This document shows positions 8,423-16,445 of a DNA stretch of 64,000 nucleotides, in pieces (the stretch's first letter is position 1; every line of letters starts with the position of its first letter). The notes under the pieces were generated by a model that saw nothing but the letters and a program-made list of their open reading frames with translations, was not told the DNA's origin and did no database searches. A program made the translations under genes and the position numbers. This DNA is from GCA-2862585 sp965661345 (GTDB lineage: Bacteria > Bacteroidota > Bacteroidia > Flavobacteriales > UBA7312): NCBI GenBank assembly GCA_965661345.1, contig CBFIDK010000007.1, positions 1 to 64,000 on the forward strand, read 5' to 3'.

Positions 8423-8791
8423 ATGATACAACAAGAAAGTAGATTAAAAGTAGCCGACAATTCCGGAGCCAAAGAAGTCCTTTGTATTAAAGTTCTAGGT
8501 GGAACTAGACGAAGATATGCTTCAATTGGTGACACTATTGTAGTAACTGTTAAAGATGCAATTCCTTCTGGTAATATCAAAAAAGGAACGGTTGCAAAGG
8601 CTGTTGTCGTAAGAACAAGAAAAGAGATTCGTCGTCCAGATGGTTCATACATACGTTTTGATGATAACGCTTGCGTATTATTGAATCCAACAGGTGAAAT
8701 GAGAGGGACTCGTATATTCGGACCTGTTTCAAGAGAATTAAGAGATAAACAATTTATGAAAATTGTTTCATTAGCACCTGAAGTGCTTTAA
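8423..8791 (+). CDS. rplN: 50S ribosomal protein L14
   Basis: L14 forms part of the intersubunit bridges with 16S rRNA. The 122-residue protein begins MIQQESRLKVADNSGAKEVLCIKVLGG and ends with the family motif ARIFGPVSRELRD in the form TRIFGPVSRELRDKQFMKIVSLAPEVL. It is separated from rpsQ by one base. Confidence 0.98.
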   Translation: MIQQESRLKVADNSGAKEVLCIKVLGGTRRRYASIGDTIVVTVKDAIPSGNIKKGTVAKAVVVRTRKEIRRPDGSYIRFDDNACVLLNPTGEMRGTRIFGPVSRELRDKQFMKIVSLAPEVL

Positions 8792-8803
8792 TAAAAATTA
8801 ATT

Positions 8804-9127
8804 ATGTCGAAGTTACACATAAAAAAAGGAGATACTGTTAAGGTAATTGCAGGAAACTCAAATGGCCAAGAGGGCAAGATAATTGAGGTTTTAGTTTCAA
8901 AATCAAGAGCACTTGTTGAAGGTGTTAATTTGGTTTCAAAACATACAAAACCAAATGCAGCTAATCCTCAAGGCGGAATAGTAAAACAAGAAGCATCTAT
9001 TCACATTTCTAACCTAATGGTTGTCGATCCTAAATCAGGAGAAGCCACTCGTATTGGTAGAAAAATAGATGAGAAAACAGGAAAATTAACTCGTTATTCA
9101 AAAAAATCAGGGGAGGTAATTAAGTAA
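8804..9127 (+). CDS. rplX: 50S ribosomal protein L24
   Basis: L24 is an assembly initiator of the 50S subunit carrying a KOW motif, seen here as IKKGDTVKVIAGNSNGQEGKIIEV. The 107-residue protein has the conserved N-terminal SKLHIKKGD and the central HTKPNAANPQGGIVKQEASIH. Its stop overlaps the rplE ATG by one base. Confidence 0.97.
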   Translation: MSKLHIKKGDTVKVIAGNSNGQEGKIIEVLVSKSRALVEGVNLVSKHTKPNAANPQGGIVKQEASIHISNLMVVDPKSGEATRIGRKIDEKTGKLTRYSKKSGEVIK

Positions 9128-9672
9128 TGTATACACCTAGATTAAAATCAAAGTATTCAGAGGAAATTGTAGCAAGGCTACAAGAAAAGTACTCTTACAA
9201 GTCATCAATGCAGGTGCCTAAACTTGTTAAAATCTGTTTAAATCAGGGTTTAGGTGATGCTGTTACTGACAAAAAGATAGTTGAGCAAGCTTGTTCTGAA
9301 ATGACAACAATTACAGGTCAGAAAGCCGTTGCAACAAAATCTAAAAAGGATATTTCAAACTTTAAGTTGAGAAAGGGAATGCCAATTGGTGCCCGTGTAA
9401 CTCTTAGAGGCGATAAAATGTTTGAATTCTTAGATAGATTTATTACTTCTTCATTACCTAGAGTTCGTGATTTCAGAGGAATCAATGCTAAGGGTTTTGA
9501 CGGAAGAGGTAACTATAACTTAGGAATCAAGGAACAAATTATTTTTCCTGAAATAGATATCGATCAAGTAAATAAAATTTCTGGTATGGATATCACCTTT
9601 GTAACTACAGCTACAACTGATGACGAAGCAAAAAGTTTATTAACCGAATTTGGTTTACCATTTAAAAAATAG
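9127..9672 (+). CDS. rplE: 50S ribosomal protein L5
   Basis: L5 binds 5S rRNA and contacts S13 and P-site tRNA. The 181-residue protein includes KLVKICLNQGLGDAVTDKK, ATKSKKDISNFKLRKGMPIGARVTLRG and NYNLGIKEQIIFPEI, all typical of the family. It begins at the base shared with the rplX stop and is followed 3 nt later by rpsN. Confidence 0.98.
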   Translation: MYTPRLKSKYSEEIVARLQEKYSYKSSMQVPKLVKICLNQGLGDAVTDKKIVEQACSEMTTITGQKAVATKSKKDISNFKLRKGMPIGARVTLRGDKMFEFLDRFITSSLPRVRDFRGINAKGFDGRGNYNLGIKEQIIFPEIDIDQVNKISGMDITFVTTATTDDEAKSLLTEFGLPFKK

Positions 9673-9675
9673 ATT

Positions 9676-9945
9676 ATGGCAAAAGAATCAATGAAAGCAA
9701 GAGAAGTGAAGCGCCAAAAGTTGGTAGAGAAGTATGCTGATAAAAGAGCAGCTCTCAAAGCAGCTGGTGATTACGAGGCTCTTCAAAAACTTCCTAAAAA
9801 TGCGTCTCCTGTTCGTTTACACAACAGATGTAAATTGACAGGTCGTCCTAAAGGCTATATGAGGCAATTTGGAATTTCTAGGGTTACTTTTAGAGAGATG
9901 GCAAACCAGGGTCTTATCCCAGGTGTTAAAAAAGCAAGTTGGTAA
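9676..9945 (+). CDS. rpsN: 30S ribosomal protein S14, zinc-independent form
   Basis: S14 helps assemble the 30S head. The 89-residue length and the sequence around NRCKLTGRPKGYMRQFGISRVTFREMA match the long, zinc-free form. The paired CxxC motifs of the short zinc-binding form are absent, and a single cysteine remains. It belongs to the spc part of the operon, 21 nt before rpsH. Confidence 0.97.
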   Translation: MAKESMKAREVKRQKLVEKYADKRAALKAAGDYEALQKLPKNASPVRLHNRCKLTGRPKGYMRQFGISRVTFREMANQGLIPGVKKASW

Positions 9946-9966
9946 TTTTTTACTAAAGATAAAGAT

Positions 9967-10359
9967 ATGTATACAGATCCAATAGCAGATTACTTGACGC
10001 GAATTAGAAACGCCTCAAAAGCAGGACACAAAGTTGTTATGATTCCTTCTTCTAATACTAAGAAGGAAATGACAAAAATTTTAAAAGAAAAAGGGTATAT
10101 CTTAAACTATAAGTTTGAAGAAGATAACAAACAAGGAATGATTAAAATCGCTCTAAAATACAATGGATCAACTCCAGCGTTTGAAAAAATTGAGCGAATT
10201 AGTAAGCCTGGTTTAAGAAAATACGCAAACAACCAAACTATGCCAAGAGTACTCAACGGTTTAGGAATAGCAATTCTATCTACATCTAAAGGTGTGATGA
10301 CTGATAAGGAAGCTAAGAACCTAAATGTTGGTGGTGAAGTTTTATGTTACGTTTATTAA
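9967..10359 (+). CDS. rpsH: 30S ribosomal protein S8
   Basis: S8 is a primary 16S rRNA binder. The 130-residue protein begins MYTDPIADYLTRIRNASKAGH and ends with the signature GLGIAILSTSKGVMTDKEAKNLNVGGEVLCYVY. In E. coli S8 is the translational repressor of the spc operon. I could not identify a matching target hairpin here. Confidence 0.98.
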   Translation: MYTDPIADYLTRIRNASKAGHKVVMIPSSNTKKEMTKILKEKGYILNYKFEEDNKQGMIKIALKYNGSTPAFEKIERISKPGLRKYANNQTMPRVLNGLGIAILSTSKGVMTDKEAKNLNVGGEVLCYVY

Positions 10360-10382
10360 TATTTTTTAATTAGAGATATAAA

Positions 10383-10937
10383 ATGTCTAGAATAGGAAAA
10401 AACCCAATAACATTGCCACAAGGAGTCACAATCTCCAAAGGTGAAAACAATACCTTTGTTGTAAAAGGTAAGTTAGGGGAATTAACGCAAGCTTTCCATC
10501 CTGATATGGATGTTAAAATTGACGAAACTTCAATTGTTGTTGATCGTCCTTCAGAAAGTAAGGAACACAAGTCTTTTCATGGACTTACACGTTCTTTACT
10601 AAACAATATGATTATTGGAGTTAGCGAAGGATTTAAAAAACAACTTGAATTAGTTGGTGTAGGTTACAGAGCAAGTAACTCGGGACAAAAACTGGAGTTA
10701 GCTTTAGGGTTTTCTCATAACGTGATTTTTGAAATCCCTTCAGAAGTTAAGGTTGAAACCCTTTCTGAAAAAGGTCAAAACCCAACGATTACACTAACTT
10801 CAACAGATAATCAATTATTAGGCGTTGTTGCTGCTAAAATCCGTTCTCTTAGAAAACCAGAGCCATATAAAGGTAAAGGAATTAAATATGTTGGAGAACA
10901 ACTGAGAAGAAAAGCTGGTAAAACTGCTGCTAAGTAA
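10383..10937 (+). CDS. rplF: 50S ribosomal protein L6
   Basis: L6 stabilises the sarcin-ricin region where translation factors bind. The 184-residue protein starts MSRIGKNPITLPQGV and contains two L6 repeats. The second holds the signature PEPYKGKGIKYVGEQLRRKAGK. It lies 17 nt before rplR. Confidence 0.98.
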   Translation: MSRIGKNPITLPQGVTISKGENNTFVVKGKLGELTQAFHPDMDVKIDETSIVVDRPSESKEHKSFHGLTRSLLNNMIIGVSEGFKKQLELVGVGYRASNSGQKLELALGFSHNVIFEIPSEVKVETLSEKGQNPTITLTSTDNQLLGVVAAKIRSLRKPEPYKGKGIKYVGEQLRRKAGKTAAK

Positions 10938-10954
10938 TAGAAAAAAATAAGAAA

Positions 10955-11296
10955 ATGGCATTTTCAAAAGATTCAAGAAGAAGAAAAATTAGAAAAAGAA
11001 TTAGAGCAACTGTCTCTGGCTCATCGCAGACGCCTAGACTTGCCGTATTCAGAAGTAATAAAGAGATTTACGCTCAAGTAATAGATGATATTACTGGTAA
11101 CACTTTAGCTTCTGCATCTTCAAAAGATGTTGAGGGAACAAAAATTGACCAAGCTACTCAAGTAGGTAAGTTGATTTCTGAAAAGAGTCAAGCAGCTGGA
11201 ATTTCAAATGTAGTATTTGATAGAGGCGGTTACCTTTACCATGGTAGAGTAAAGGCATTAGCTGAAGGCGCACGTGAATCAGGATTAAAATTTTAA
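10955..11296 (+). CDS. rplR: 50S ribosomal protein L18
   Basis: L18 binds 5S rRNA together with L5. The 113-residue protein has the conserved PRLAVFRSNKEIYAQVIDD, SKSQ-like ISEKSQAAGISNVVFDRGGYLYHGRVKALAEGARESGL order typical of the family. rpsE follows after 10 nt. Confidence 0.97.
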   Translation: MAFSKDSRRRKIRKRIRATVSGSSQTPRLAVFRSNKEIYAQVIDDITGNTLASASSKDVEGTKIDQATQVGKLISEKSQAAGISNVVFDRGGYLYHGRVKALAEGARESGLKF

Positions 11297-11306
11297 GAAT
11301 ATATAC

Positions 11307-11819
11307 ATGTCAAACATCAAAAAAGTAAAAGCAAGCGACATCGAGTTAACTGATAGACTAGTTGGTATTCAACGAGTAACTAAAGTAACTAAAGGTGGTC
11401 GTACATTCAGTTTCTCTGCAATAGTTGTTGTAGGTGATGGAAATGGAATTGTAGGTCATGGTTTAGGTAAATCTCAAGAGGTTACTGTAGCTATCAGCAA
11501 AGCTATTGATTCAGCAAAGAAAAATTTAGTTAAAGTATCTATTCACAAAGGAACTATTCCTCACGAACAAGAAGCTAAATTTTCAGGCTCTCAAGTTTTA
11601 ATTAAGCCAGCATCTAACGGTACTGGAGTTAAGGCTGGTGGTGCGATGCGTGCAGTTCTTGAAAGTGCAGGTGTTCACGATGTATTAGCAAAGTCTAAAG
11701 GTTCTTCGAATCCACACAACCTTGTGAAAGCAACAATGAAAGCATTAACTGATTTAAGAAGCCCTATGCAGGTTGCTAACCAGAGAGGTGTGAATGTAGA
11801 AACAGTTTTTAACGGATAA
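11307..11819 (+). CDS. rpsE: 30S ribosomal protein S5
   Basis: S5 lies at the mRNA entry channel with S3 and S4 and influences decoding fidelity. The 170-residue protein has the dsRNA-binding-like N-terminal domain (VTKVTKGGRTFSFSAIVVVGDGNGIVGHGLGKSQEV) and the C-terminal S5 domain (NGTGVKAGGAMRAVLESAGVHDVLAKSKGS). Length and order are as expected. Confidence 0.98.
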   Translation: MSNIKKVKASDIELTDRLVGIQRVTKVTKGGRTFSFSAIVVVGDGNGIVGHGLGKSQEVTVAISKAIDSAKKNLVKVSIHKGTIPHEQEAKFSGSQVLIKPASNGTGVKAGGAMRAVLESAGVHDVLAKSKGSSNPHNLVKATMKALTDLRSPMQVANQRGVNVETVFNG

Positions 11820-11832
11820 AAAATATAAACTG

Positions 11833-12015
11833 ATGGCTAAAATCAGAGTAACACAAGTAAGAAGTAAAATCGGAAGACCAGAAAGTCAAAAAAGAACAAT
11901 CTTGGCACTTGGTTTAAAGAGAATTAATCATAGCGTAGAGCACGAAACTACTCCTCAAGTTTTAGGAATGGTAAAGAAAGTAGCTCACCTATTGAAGGTA
12001 GAAGAAGTAAAATAA
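11833..12015 (+). CDS. rpmD: 50S ribosomal protein L30
   Basis: This 60-residue protein reads MAKIRVTQVRSKIGRPESQKRTILALGLKRINHSVEHETTPQVLGMVKKVAHLLKV, the compact bacterial L30. It lies between rpsE (13 nt upstream) and rplO (20 nt downstream), its standard spc-operon position. Confidence 0.97.
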   Translation: MAKIRVTQVRSKIGRPESQKRTILALGLKRINHSVEHETTPQVLGMVKKVAHLLKVEEVK

Positions 12016-12035
12016 TTTAAGTTTTAAAGAAAACT

Positions 12036-12485
12036 ATGGATTTAAGTAATCTAACTCCTGCAAAAGGATCAATAAAAAACAGAAAAAGAATCGCCAGAGG
12101 TGAAGGTTCTAAGAAAGGTGGTACTTCAACAAGAGGTCACAAAGGAGCAAAATCAAGATCTGGTTACTCTAGAAAGATTGGTTTTGAAGGTGGTCAAATG
12201 CCTTTACAAAGAAGAGTTCCTAAGTTTGGTTTTACGAACCCAAACAGAAAAGAATTCAGAGGTGTTAATTTACACACACTTCAATCTTTAGTAGACAACA
12301 AGAAAATTAAAGATAGTGTTGATTTAGAAGTTTTAATTGCTAACGGTCTAGCTCACAAAAACGATTTAGTTAAAATATTAGGAAGAGGCGAATTGAAAGC
12401 TAAGCTTAATATAACTGTTCACAGTTTTTCAGCTACCGCTAAATCTGCAATCGAATCAGCTGGTGGTACGGCAACTACTTTGTAA
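12036..12485 (+). CDS. rplO: 50S ribosomal protein L15
   Basis: L15 is a late-assembly 50S protein. The 149-residue protein has the glycine-rich, basic N-terminus (RKRIARGEGSKKGGTSTRGHKGAKSRSG), GFEGGQMPLQRRVPKFGF, and the C-terminal signature from VKILGRGELKAKLNITVHSFSATAKSAIESAGG. It is followed by secY after 9 nt. Confidence 0.98.
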   Translation: MDLSNLTPAKGSIKNRKRIARGEGSKKGGTSTRGHKGAKSRSGYSRKIGFEGGQMPLQRRVPKFGFTNPNRKEFRGVNLHTLQSLVDNKKIKDSVDLEVLIANGLAHKNDLVKILGRGELKAKLNITVHSFSATAKSAIESAGGTATTL

Positions 12486-12494
12486 CGAATAAAT

Positions 12495-13880
12495 ATGAAA
12501 AATTTAATCACTACATTAAAGAATATTTGGAAGATTGAAGAACTAAGAAATCGAATCTTAGTTACTCTTGGTTTCGTCCTTATATATAGATTAGGAGCTC
12601 AAGTTCCACTTCCAGGAATTGATGCTAGAGTTTTATCTGCTGCCAATGAAGCAAGTGGCGGGCCTGATGGACTTTTAGGGTTATTAAATTTATTTACAGG
12701 AGGTGCTTTTGCCCAAGCGTCGATTTTTGCACTTGGTATCATGCCATATATTTCTGCTTCTATTGTAATTCAGTTGATGGGTATAGCTGTACCTTATTTC
12801 CAGAAACTACAGAGAGAAGGTGAAAGTGGAAGAAGAAAAATCAATAATATTACCCGTTACCTCACGATACTTATTACAGGTTTCCAAGCACCAGGATTTA
12901 TTTCAAACTTAAAAAGTCAGTGGCTCAATAAACCTATTGAACTAGCCGATGGCACTATCGGTTATGTATTTGTCAATAATGAAGCTACATTATTTTTCTC
13001 TATCATGTCTATTGTTGTTCTAGTAACAGGAACTATGTTTGTGATGTGGTTGGGAGAGAAAATTACCGATAGAGGTATAGGTAATGGTATTTCGATAATC
13101 ATCATGATTGGTATTATCGCAGCCTTACCAGGATCATTGTTTGCAGAATTTGCCACATCATTGGAAAGTCAAGGTGGTGGTTTAGTAATATTCCTTATAG
13201 AAATACTAGCACTAATGCTTGTAATATTAGTGAGTATTTTGTTGGTGCAAGGGACACGCAGAATTCCAGTAAACTTCGCTAAGCGAGTGGTTGGAAATAA
13301 ACAATACGGTGGTGTTCGTCAATATATTCCGCTTAAGGTTAATGCATCAGGAGTAATGCCTATAATATTTGCACAAGCTATTATGTTTGTTCCAATTACC
13401 CTAGTAGGATTCTCAGAATCTGAGGCACTACAAGGTTTTGCAGCTGCTTTTACAGATTTCGCAGGATTTTGGTACAACTTAGTTTTCTTTTTCATGATTG
13501 TTATATTCACATATTTTTACACAGCCATCACTGTTAATCCAAAGCAGATGGCTGATGATATGAAAAAGAATGGAGGATTTATCCCAGGTGTAAAGCCTGG
13601 TCGTAAGACAGCAGAGTTTTTAGATGACGCAATGTCTAAAATTACTTTGCCTGGCTCCTTGTTTTTAGCATTTGTTGCCATTCTTCCGGCATTTGCTATG
13701 CAATTTGGAGTAAATCAAGGTTTCGCTCAGTTTTATGGTGGAACTTCATTATTAATTATGGTAGGAGTAGTGTTGGATACATTACAGCAGATTGAAAGTC
13801 ACTTGTTGATGCGTCATTACGATGGGTTAACTAGTACAGGAAGGATAAAAGGAAAGTCATCAGGAATGATGGCTCAATAA
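12495..13880 (+). CDS. secY: Sec translocon channel subunit SecY
   Basis: SecY forms the protein-conducting channel of the cytoplasmic membrane with SecE and SecG, driven by SecA. The 461-residue protein has ten predicted hydrophobic segments. Family motifs include YRLGAQVPLPGID in the first segment, ALGIMPYISASIVIQLM in the second, and the cytoplasmic loop RRIPVNFAKRVVG. It is embedded between rplO and map. The adk gene that often separates secY from map is absent. Confidence 0.98.
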   Translation: MKNLITTLKNIWKIEELRNRILVTLGFVLIYRLGAQVPLPGIDARVLSAANEASGGPDGLLGLLNLFTGGAFAQASIFALGIMPYISASIVIQLMGIAVPYFQKLQREGESGRRKINNITRYLTILITGFQAPGFISNLKSQWLNKPIELADGTIGYVFVNNEATLFFSIMSIVVLVTGTMFVMWLGEKITDRGIGNGISIIIMIGIIAALPGSLFAEFATSLESQGGGLVIFLIEILALMLVILVSILLVQGTRRIPVNFAKRVVGNKQYGGVRQYIPLKVNASGVMPIIFAQAIMFVPITLVGFSESEALQGFAAAFTDFAGFWYNLVFFFMIVIFTYFYTAITVNPKQMADDMKKNGGFIPGVKPGRKTAEFLDDAMSKITLPGSLFLAFVAILPAFAMQFGVNQGFAQFYGGTSLLIMVGVVLDTLQQIESHLLMRHYDGLTSTGRIKGKSSGMMAQ

Positions 13881-13890
13881 GACGGATTCG

Positions 13891-14667
13891 ATGATCTTTC
13901 TAAAGACCAACGAAGAAGTTGAATTGATAAGAAAAAGTTCTTTACTTGTTGCAAAGGCACACGCCGAAGTTGCTAAAATGATTGAACCGGGAGTAACATC
14001 CTTAAAACTCGATCAACGTGCTGAAGAGTACATACGCGACAACGGAGGCGTACCAGCTTTTAAGGGATACAATGGGTTTCCGAACACATTGTGTATGTCA
14101 CCAGATAGTCAAGTGGTGCATGGTATTCCGAATAACGAACCTCTAGAAGAAGGTTCGATTCTTTCGGTAGATTGTGGAGTATTGATGAATGGTTTTTATG
14201 GTGACTCTGCATATACTTACGCTATTGGTAGTATAGATGCAGAAACTCAAAAGCTACTAGACGTGACCAAAGAAAGCTTGTACCGAGGAATCGAACAAGC
14301 TATAGTGGGTAACCGAGTTGGAGACATCAGCTTTGCGATACAGAAGCATGCGGAGTCTCACAATTATGGAGTTGTCCGAGAATTGGTCGGTCATGGAGTG
14401 GGTGAACATTTACACGAAAGCCCAGAAGTGCCAAATTATGGTAAAAGAGGACGAGGTCCTAAGTTACAAGATGGATTAGTCATTGCTATCGAACCAATGA
14501 TTAATATGGGAGTTAAAAACATCCGTCAGCATGCCGATGGATGGACAATTACCACCGCAGACAATAAACCCTCTGCACATTTTGAACATACCATAGTTGT
14601 AAGACAAGGTAAAGCAGATATTTTATCAAGCTTTGAATGGATTGAAGAAGAATTGAACAAAAAATAA
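13891..14667 (+). CDS. map: Methionine aminopeptidase, type I
   Basis: This enzyme removes the initiator methionine from nascent proteins. The 258-residue chain carries the five metal ligands of the pita-bread fold: Asp94 (SVDCG), Asp105 (YGDSAYTY), His168 (GHGVGEHLHE), Glu201 (IEPMI) and Glu232 (HFEHT). All are offset by three from the E. coli enzyme. There is no N-terminal extension, so it is type Ia. It follows secY by 10 nt and precedes infA by 2 nt. Confidence 0.98.
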   Translation: MIFLKTNEEVELIRKSSLLVAKAHAEVAKMIEPGVTSLKLDQRAEEYIRDNGGVPAFKGYNGFPNTLCMSPDSQVVHGIPNNEPLEEGSILSVDCGVLMNGFYGDSAYTYAIGSIDAETQKLLDVTKESLYRGIEQAIVGNRVGDISFAIQKHAESHNYGVVRELVGHGVGEHLHESPEVPNYGKRGRGPKLQDGLVIAIEPMINMGVKNIRQHADGWTITTADNKPSAHFEHTIVVRQGKADILSSFEWIEEELNKK

Positions 14668-14669
14668 AT

Positions 14670-14885
14670 ATGGCCAAACAGGCACACATAGAACAAGATG
14701 GAGTAATAACTCAAGCACTCTCAAACGCAATGTTTAGAGTTGAACTTGAAAATGGGCACATCATCACAGCTCACATTTCAGGTAAAATGAGAAAATTTTA
14801 CATCAAATTGTTACCAGGAGACAAAGTTAAGTTAGAAATGTCTCCATATGATTTAACAAAAGGAAGAATAACTTACAGATACTAA
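14670..14885 (+). CDS. infA: Translation initiation factor IF-1
   Basis: IF-1 blocks the A site during initiation and assists IF-2 and IF-3. The 71-residue OB-fold protein begins MAKQAHIEQDGVITQALSNAMFRVELENGHIITAHISGKMR and ends KLEMSPYDLTKGRITYRY, a close match to the family. It sits 2 nt after map and 4 nt before rpmJ. Confidence 0.98.
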   Translation: MAKQAHIEQDGVITQALSNAMFRVELENGHIITAHISGKMRKFYIKLLPGDKVKLEMSPYDLTKGRITYRY

Positions 14886-14889
14886 AAAA

Positions 14890-15006
14890 ATGAAAGTTAG
14901 AGCATCATTAAAGAAAAGAAGTGAAGATTGTAAAATTGTTCGAAGAAAAGGACGATTATACGTTATTAATAAAAAGAATCCTAAGTTTAAACAACGTCAA
15001 GGTTAA
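14890..15006 (+). CDS. rpmJ: 50S ribosomal protein L36, zinc-free form
   Basis: A 38-codon gene lies between infA and rpsM and starts MKVRASLKKRSEDCKIVRRKG. The zinc-binding L36 of E. coli uses Cys11, Cys14, Cys27 and His33. Here positions 11, 27 and 33 are Ser, Asn and Phe and only Cys14 remains, so this copy should not bind zinc. Length, the N-terminal MKVRAS and the C-terminal KFKQRQG identify it firmly. Start and stop are close to both neighbours (4 and 16 nt). Confidence 0.96.
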   Translation: MKVRASLKKRSEDCKIVRRKGRLYVINKKNPKFKQRQG

Positions 15007-15022
15007 TTTTAAAAAATAGTAA

Positions 15023-15400
15023 ATGGCTAGAATTGCAGGTATTGATTTACCAAAAAACAAAAGAGGTGTTATAGGACTTACCTATATTTTCGGTATAGGG
15101 TCGACCTTAGCTAAACAAATTTTAGATAAAGCAGGCATTGATCATAGCGTCAAAGTTCAAGACTGGAATGATAAGCAGCTTTCTGATATTCGTCAAATTA
15201 TTGGAGACGAAATAAAAGTTGAAGGTGAGCTTCGTTCAGAAACACAACTGAATATAAAACGTCTTATGGATATAGGATGTAACAGAGGTATTCGACACAG
15301 AGTTGGTTTACCTTTAAGAGGTCAGCGTACAAAGAATAATTCCAGAACTAGAAAAGGAAGAAGAAAAACAGTAGCTAACAAAAAGAAAGCTACTAAATAA
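15023..15400 (+). CDS. rpsM: 30S ribosomal protein S13
   Basis: S13 forms bridges to the 50S subunit (with L5) and contacts P-site tRNA. The 125-residue protein begins MARIAGIDLPKNKRGVIGLTYIFGIGSTLAKQIL and has the conserved GCNRGIRHRVGLPLRGQRTKNNSRTRKG end. It starts the alpha-operon section, 10 nt before rpsK. Confidence 0.98.
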   Translation: MARIAGIDLPKNKRGVIGLTYIFGIGSTLAKQILDKAGIDHSVKVQDWNDKQLSDIRQIIGDEIKVEGELRSETQLNIKRLMDIGCNRGIRHRVGLPLRGQRTKNNSRTRKGRRKTVANKKKATK

Positions 15401-15410
15401 ACACTGAAAT

Positions 15411-15794
15411 ATGGCTAAATCAAATCAGAAAAAAAGAACTGTAAAAGTTGATGCTGTTGGACAAGCTCACATTCAAGCTACATTCAACAATATCATTATT
15501 TCTCTTACCAATAATCAAGGTCAAGTAATTTCTTGGTCATCGGCTGGTAAAATGGGCTTCAGAGGTTCAAAAAAGAATACTCCTTATGCAGCACAAACTG
15601 CCGCAGAAGATTGTGCAGTTAGAGCACATGAGGCTGGTCTCAGAAAAGTGAAGGTATACGTTAAAGGACCTGGAGCTGGAAGAGAATCTGCAATTAGAAC
15701 TCTCCACAATAATGGAATAGTAGTAACTGAAATTGTTGATATTACACCAATCCCTCACAATGGATGTCGTCCTCCAAAAAGAAGAAGAGTATAA
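15411..15794 (+). CDS. rpsK: 30S ribosomal protein S11
   Basis: S11 lies on the 30S platform near the E site. The 127-residue protein has AHIQATFNNIIISLTNNQGQVISWSSAGKMGFRGSKKNTPYAAQ and the C-terminal NGCRPPKRRRV. It follows rpsM by 10 nt and precedes rpsD by 26 nt. Confidence 0.98.
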   Translation: MAKSNQKKRTVKVDAVGQAHIQATFNNIIISLTNNQGQVISWSSAGKMGFRGSKKNTPYAAQTAAEDCAVRAHEAGLRKVKVYVKGPGAGRESAIRTLHNNGIVVTEIVDITPIPHNGCRPPKRRRV

Positions 15795-15820
15795 TTAATA
15801 AAGCATAAACAAGCAAAAAA

Positions 15821-16423
15821 ATGGCAAGATATAGAGGTCCTCAATCAAAAATTGCAAGACGATTTAACGAACCAATTTTCGGTCCTGACAAAGCGTTGGA
15901 AAGAAAAAATTATGGTCCAGGTCAACACGGTAACAACCGAAGATCTAAAAAATCAGAATATGCTGTTCAGTTAGCTGAAAAGCAAAAGGCTAAGTATACT
16001 TATGGTATCTTAGAAAAGCAATTCTCTAACTTATTTAAAGAGGCTACAAGAAGAAAGGGTATCACCGGTGAAATCTTATTACAACTATGTGAAACTCGCT
16101 TAGATAATATAGTATACAGACTAGGAATAGCGCCAACTAGAAGATCAGCAAGACAGTTGGTTACTCACCGTCACATTACAGTAAATGGCAATATTGTTAA
16201 TATACCATCTTACTCAGTTAATGTTGGAGATACTATTGCTATTCGTGAAAAATCAAAATCACTAGAAGTTATCAATAACTCTCTAGTTAATTCGACTGAA
16301 AAGTGTGAATATGTTGAATGGAACTCTGACCTCATGTCTGGTAAGTTATTAGTATTACCACAAAGAGAGCAAATTTCAGAAAATATTAAAGAACAACTTA
16401 TAGTTGAATTATATTCTAAATAA
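15821..16423 (+). CDS. rpsD: 30S ribosomal protein S4, cysteine-free N-terminus
   Basis: S4 is a primary 16S rRNA binder and part of the mRNA entry helicase. The 200-residue protein begins MARYRGPQSKIARRFNEPIFG and has the S4 RNA-binding domain (CETRLDNIVYRLGIAPTRRSARQLVTHRHITVNG). The N-terminal zinc cysteines of some S4 proteins are missing, so it is the zinc-free type. In E. coli S4 represses the alpha operon. No leader for that is evident here. Confidence 0.98.
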   Translation: MARYRGPQSKIARRFNEPIFGPDKALERKNYGPGQHGNNRRSKKSEYAVQLAEKQKAKYTYGILEKQFSNLFKEATRRKGITGEILLQLCETRLDNIVYRLGIAPTRRSARQLVTHRHITVNGNIVNIPSYSVNVGDTIAIREKSKSLEVINNSLVNSTEKCEYVEWNSDLMSGKLLVLPQREQISENIKEQLIVELYSK

Positions 16424-16445
16424 TAACTAAAACAAGCAGACTGAT

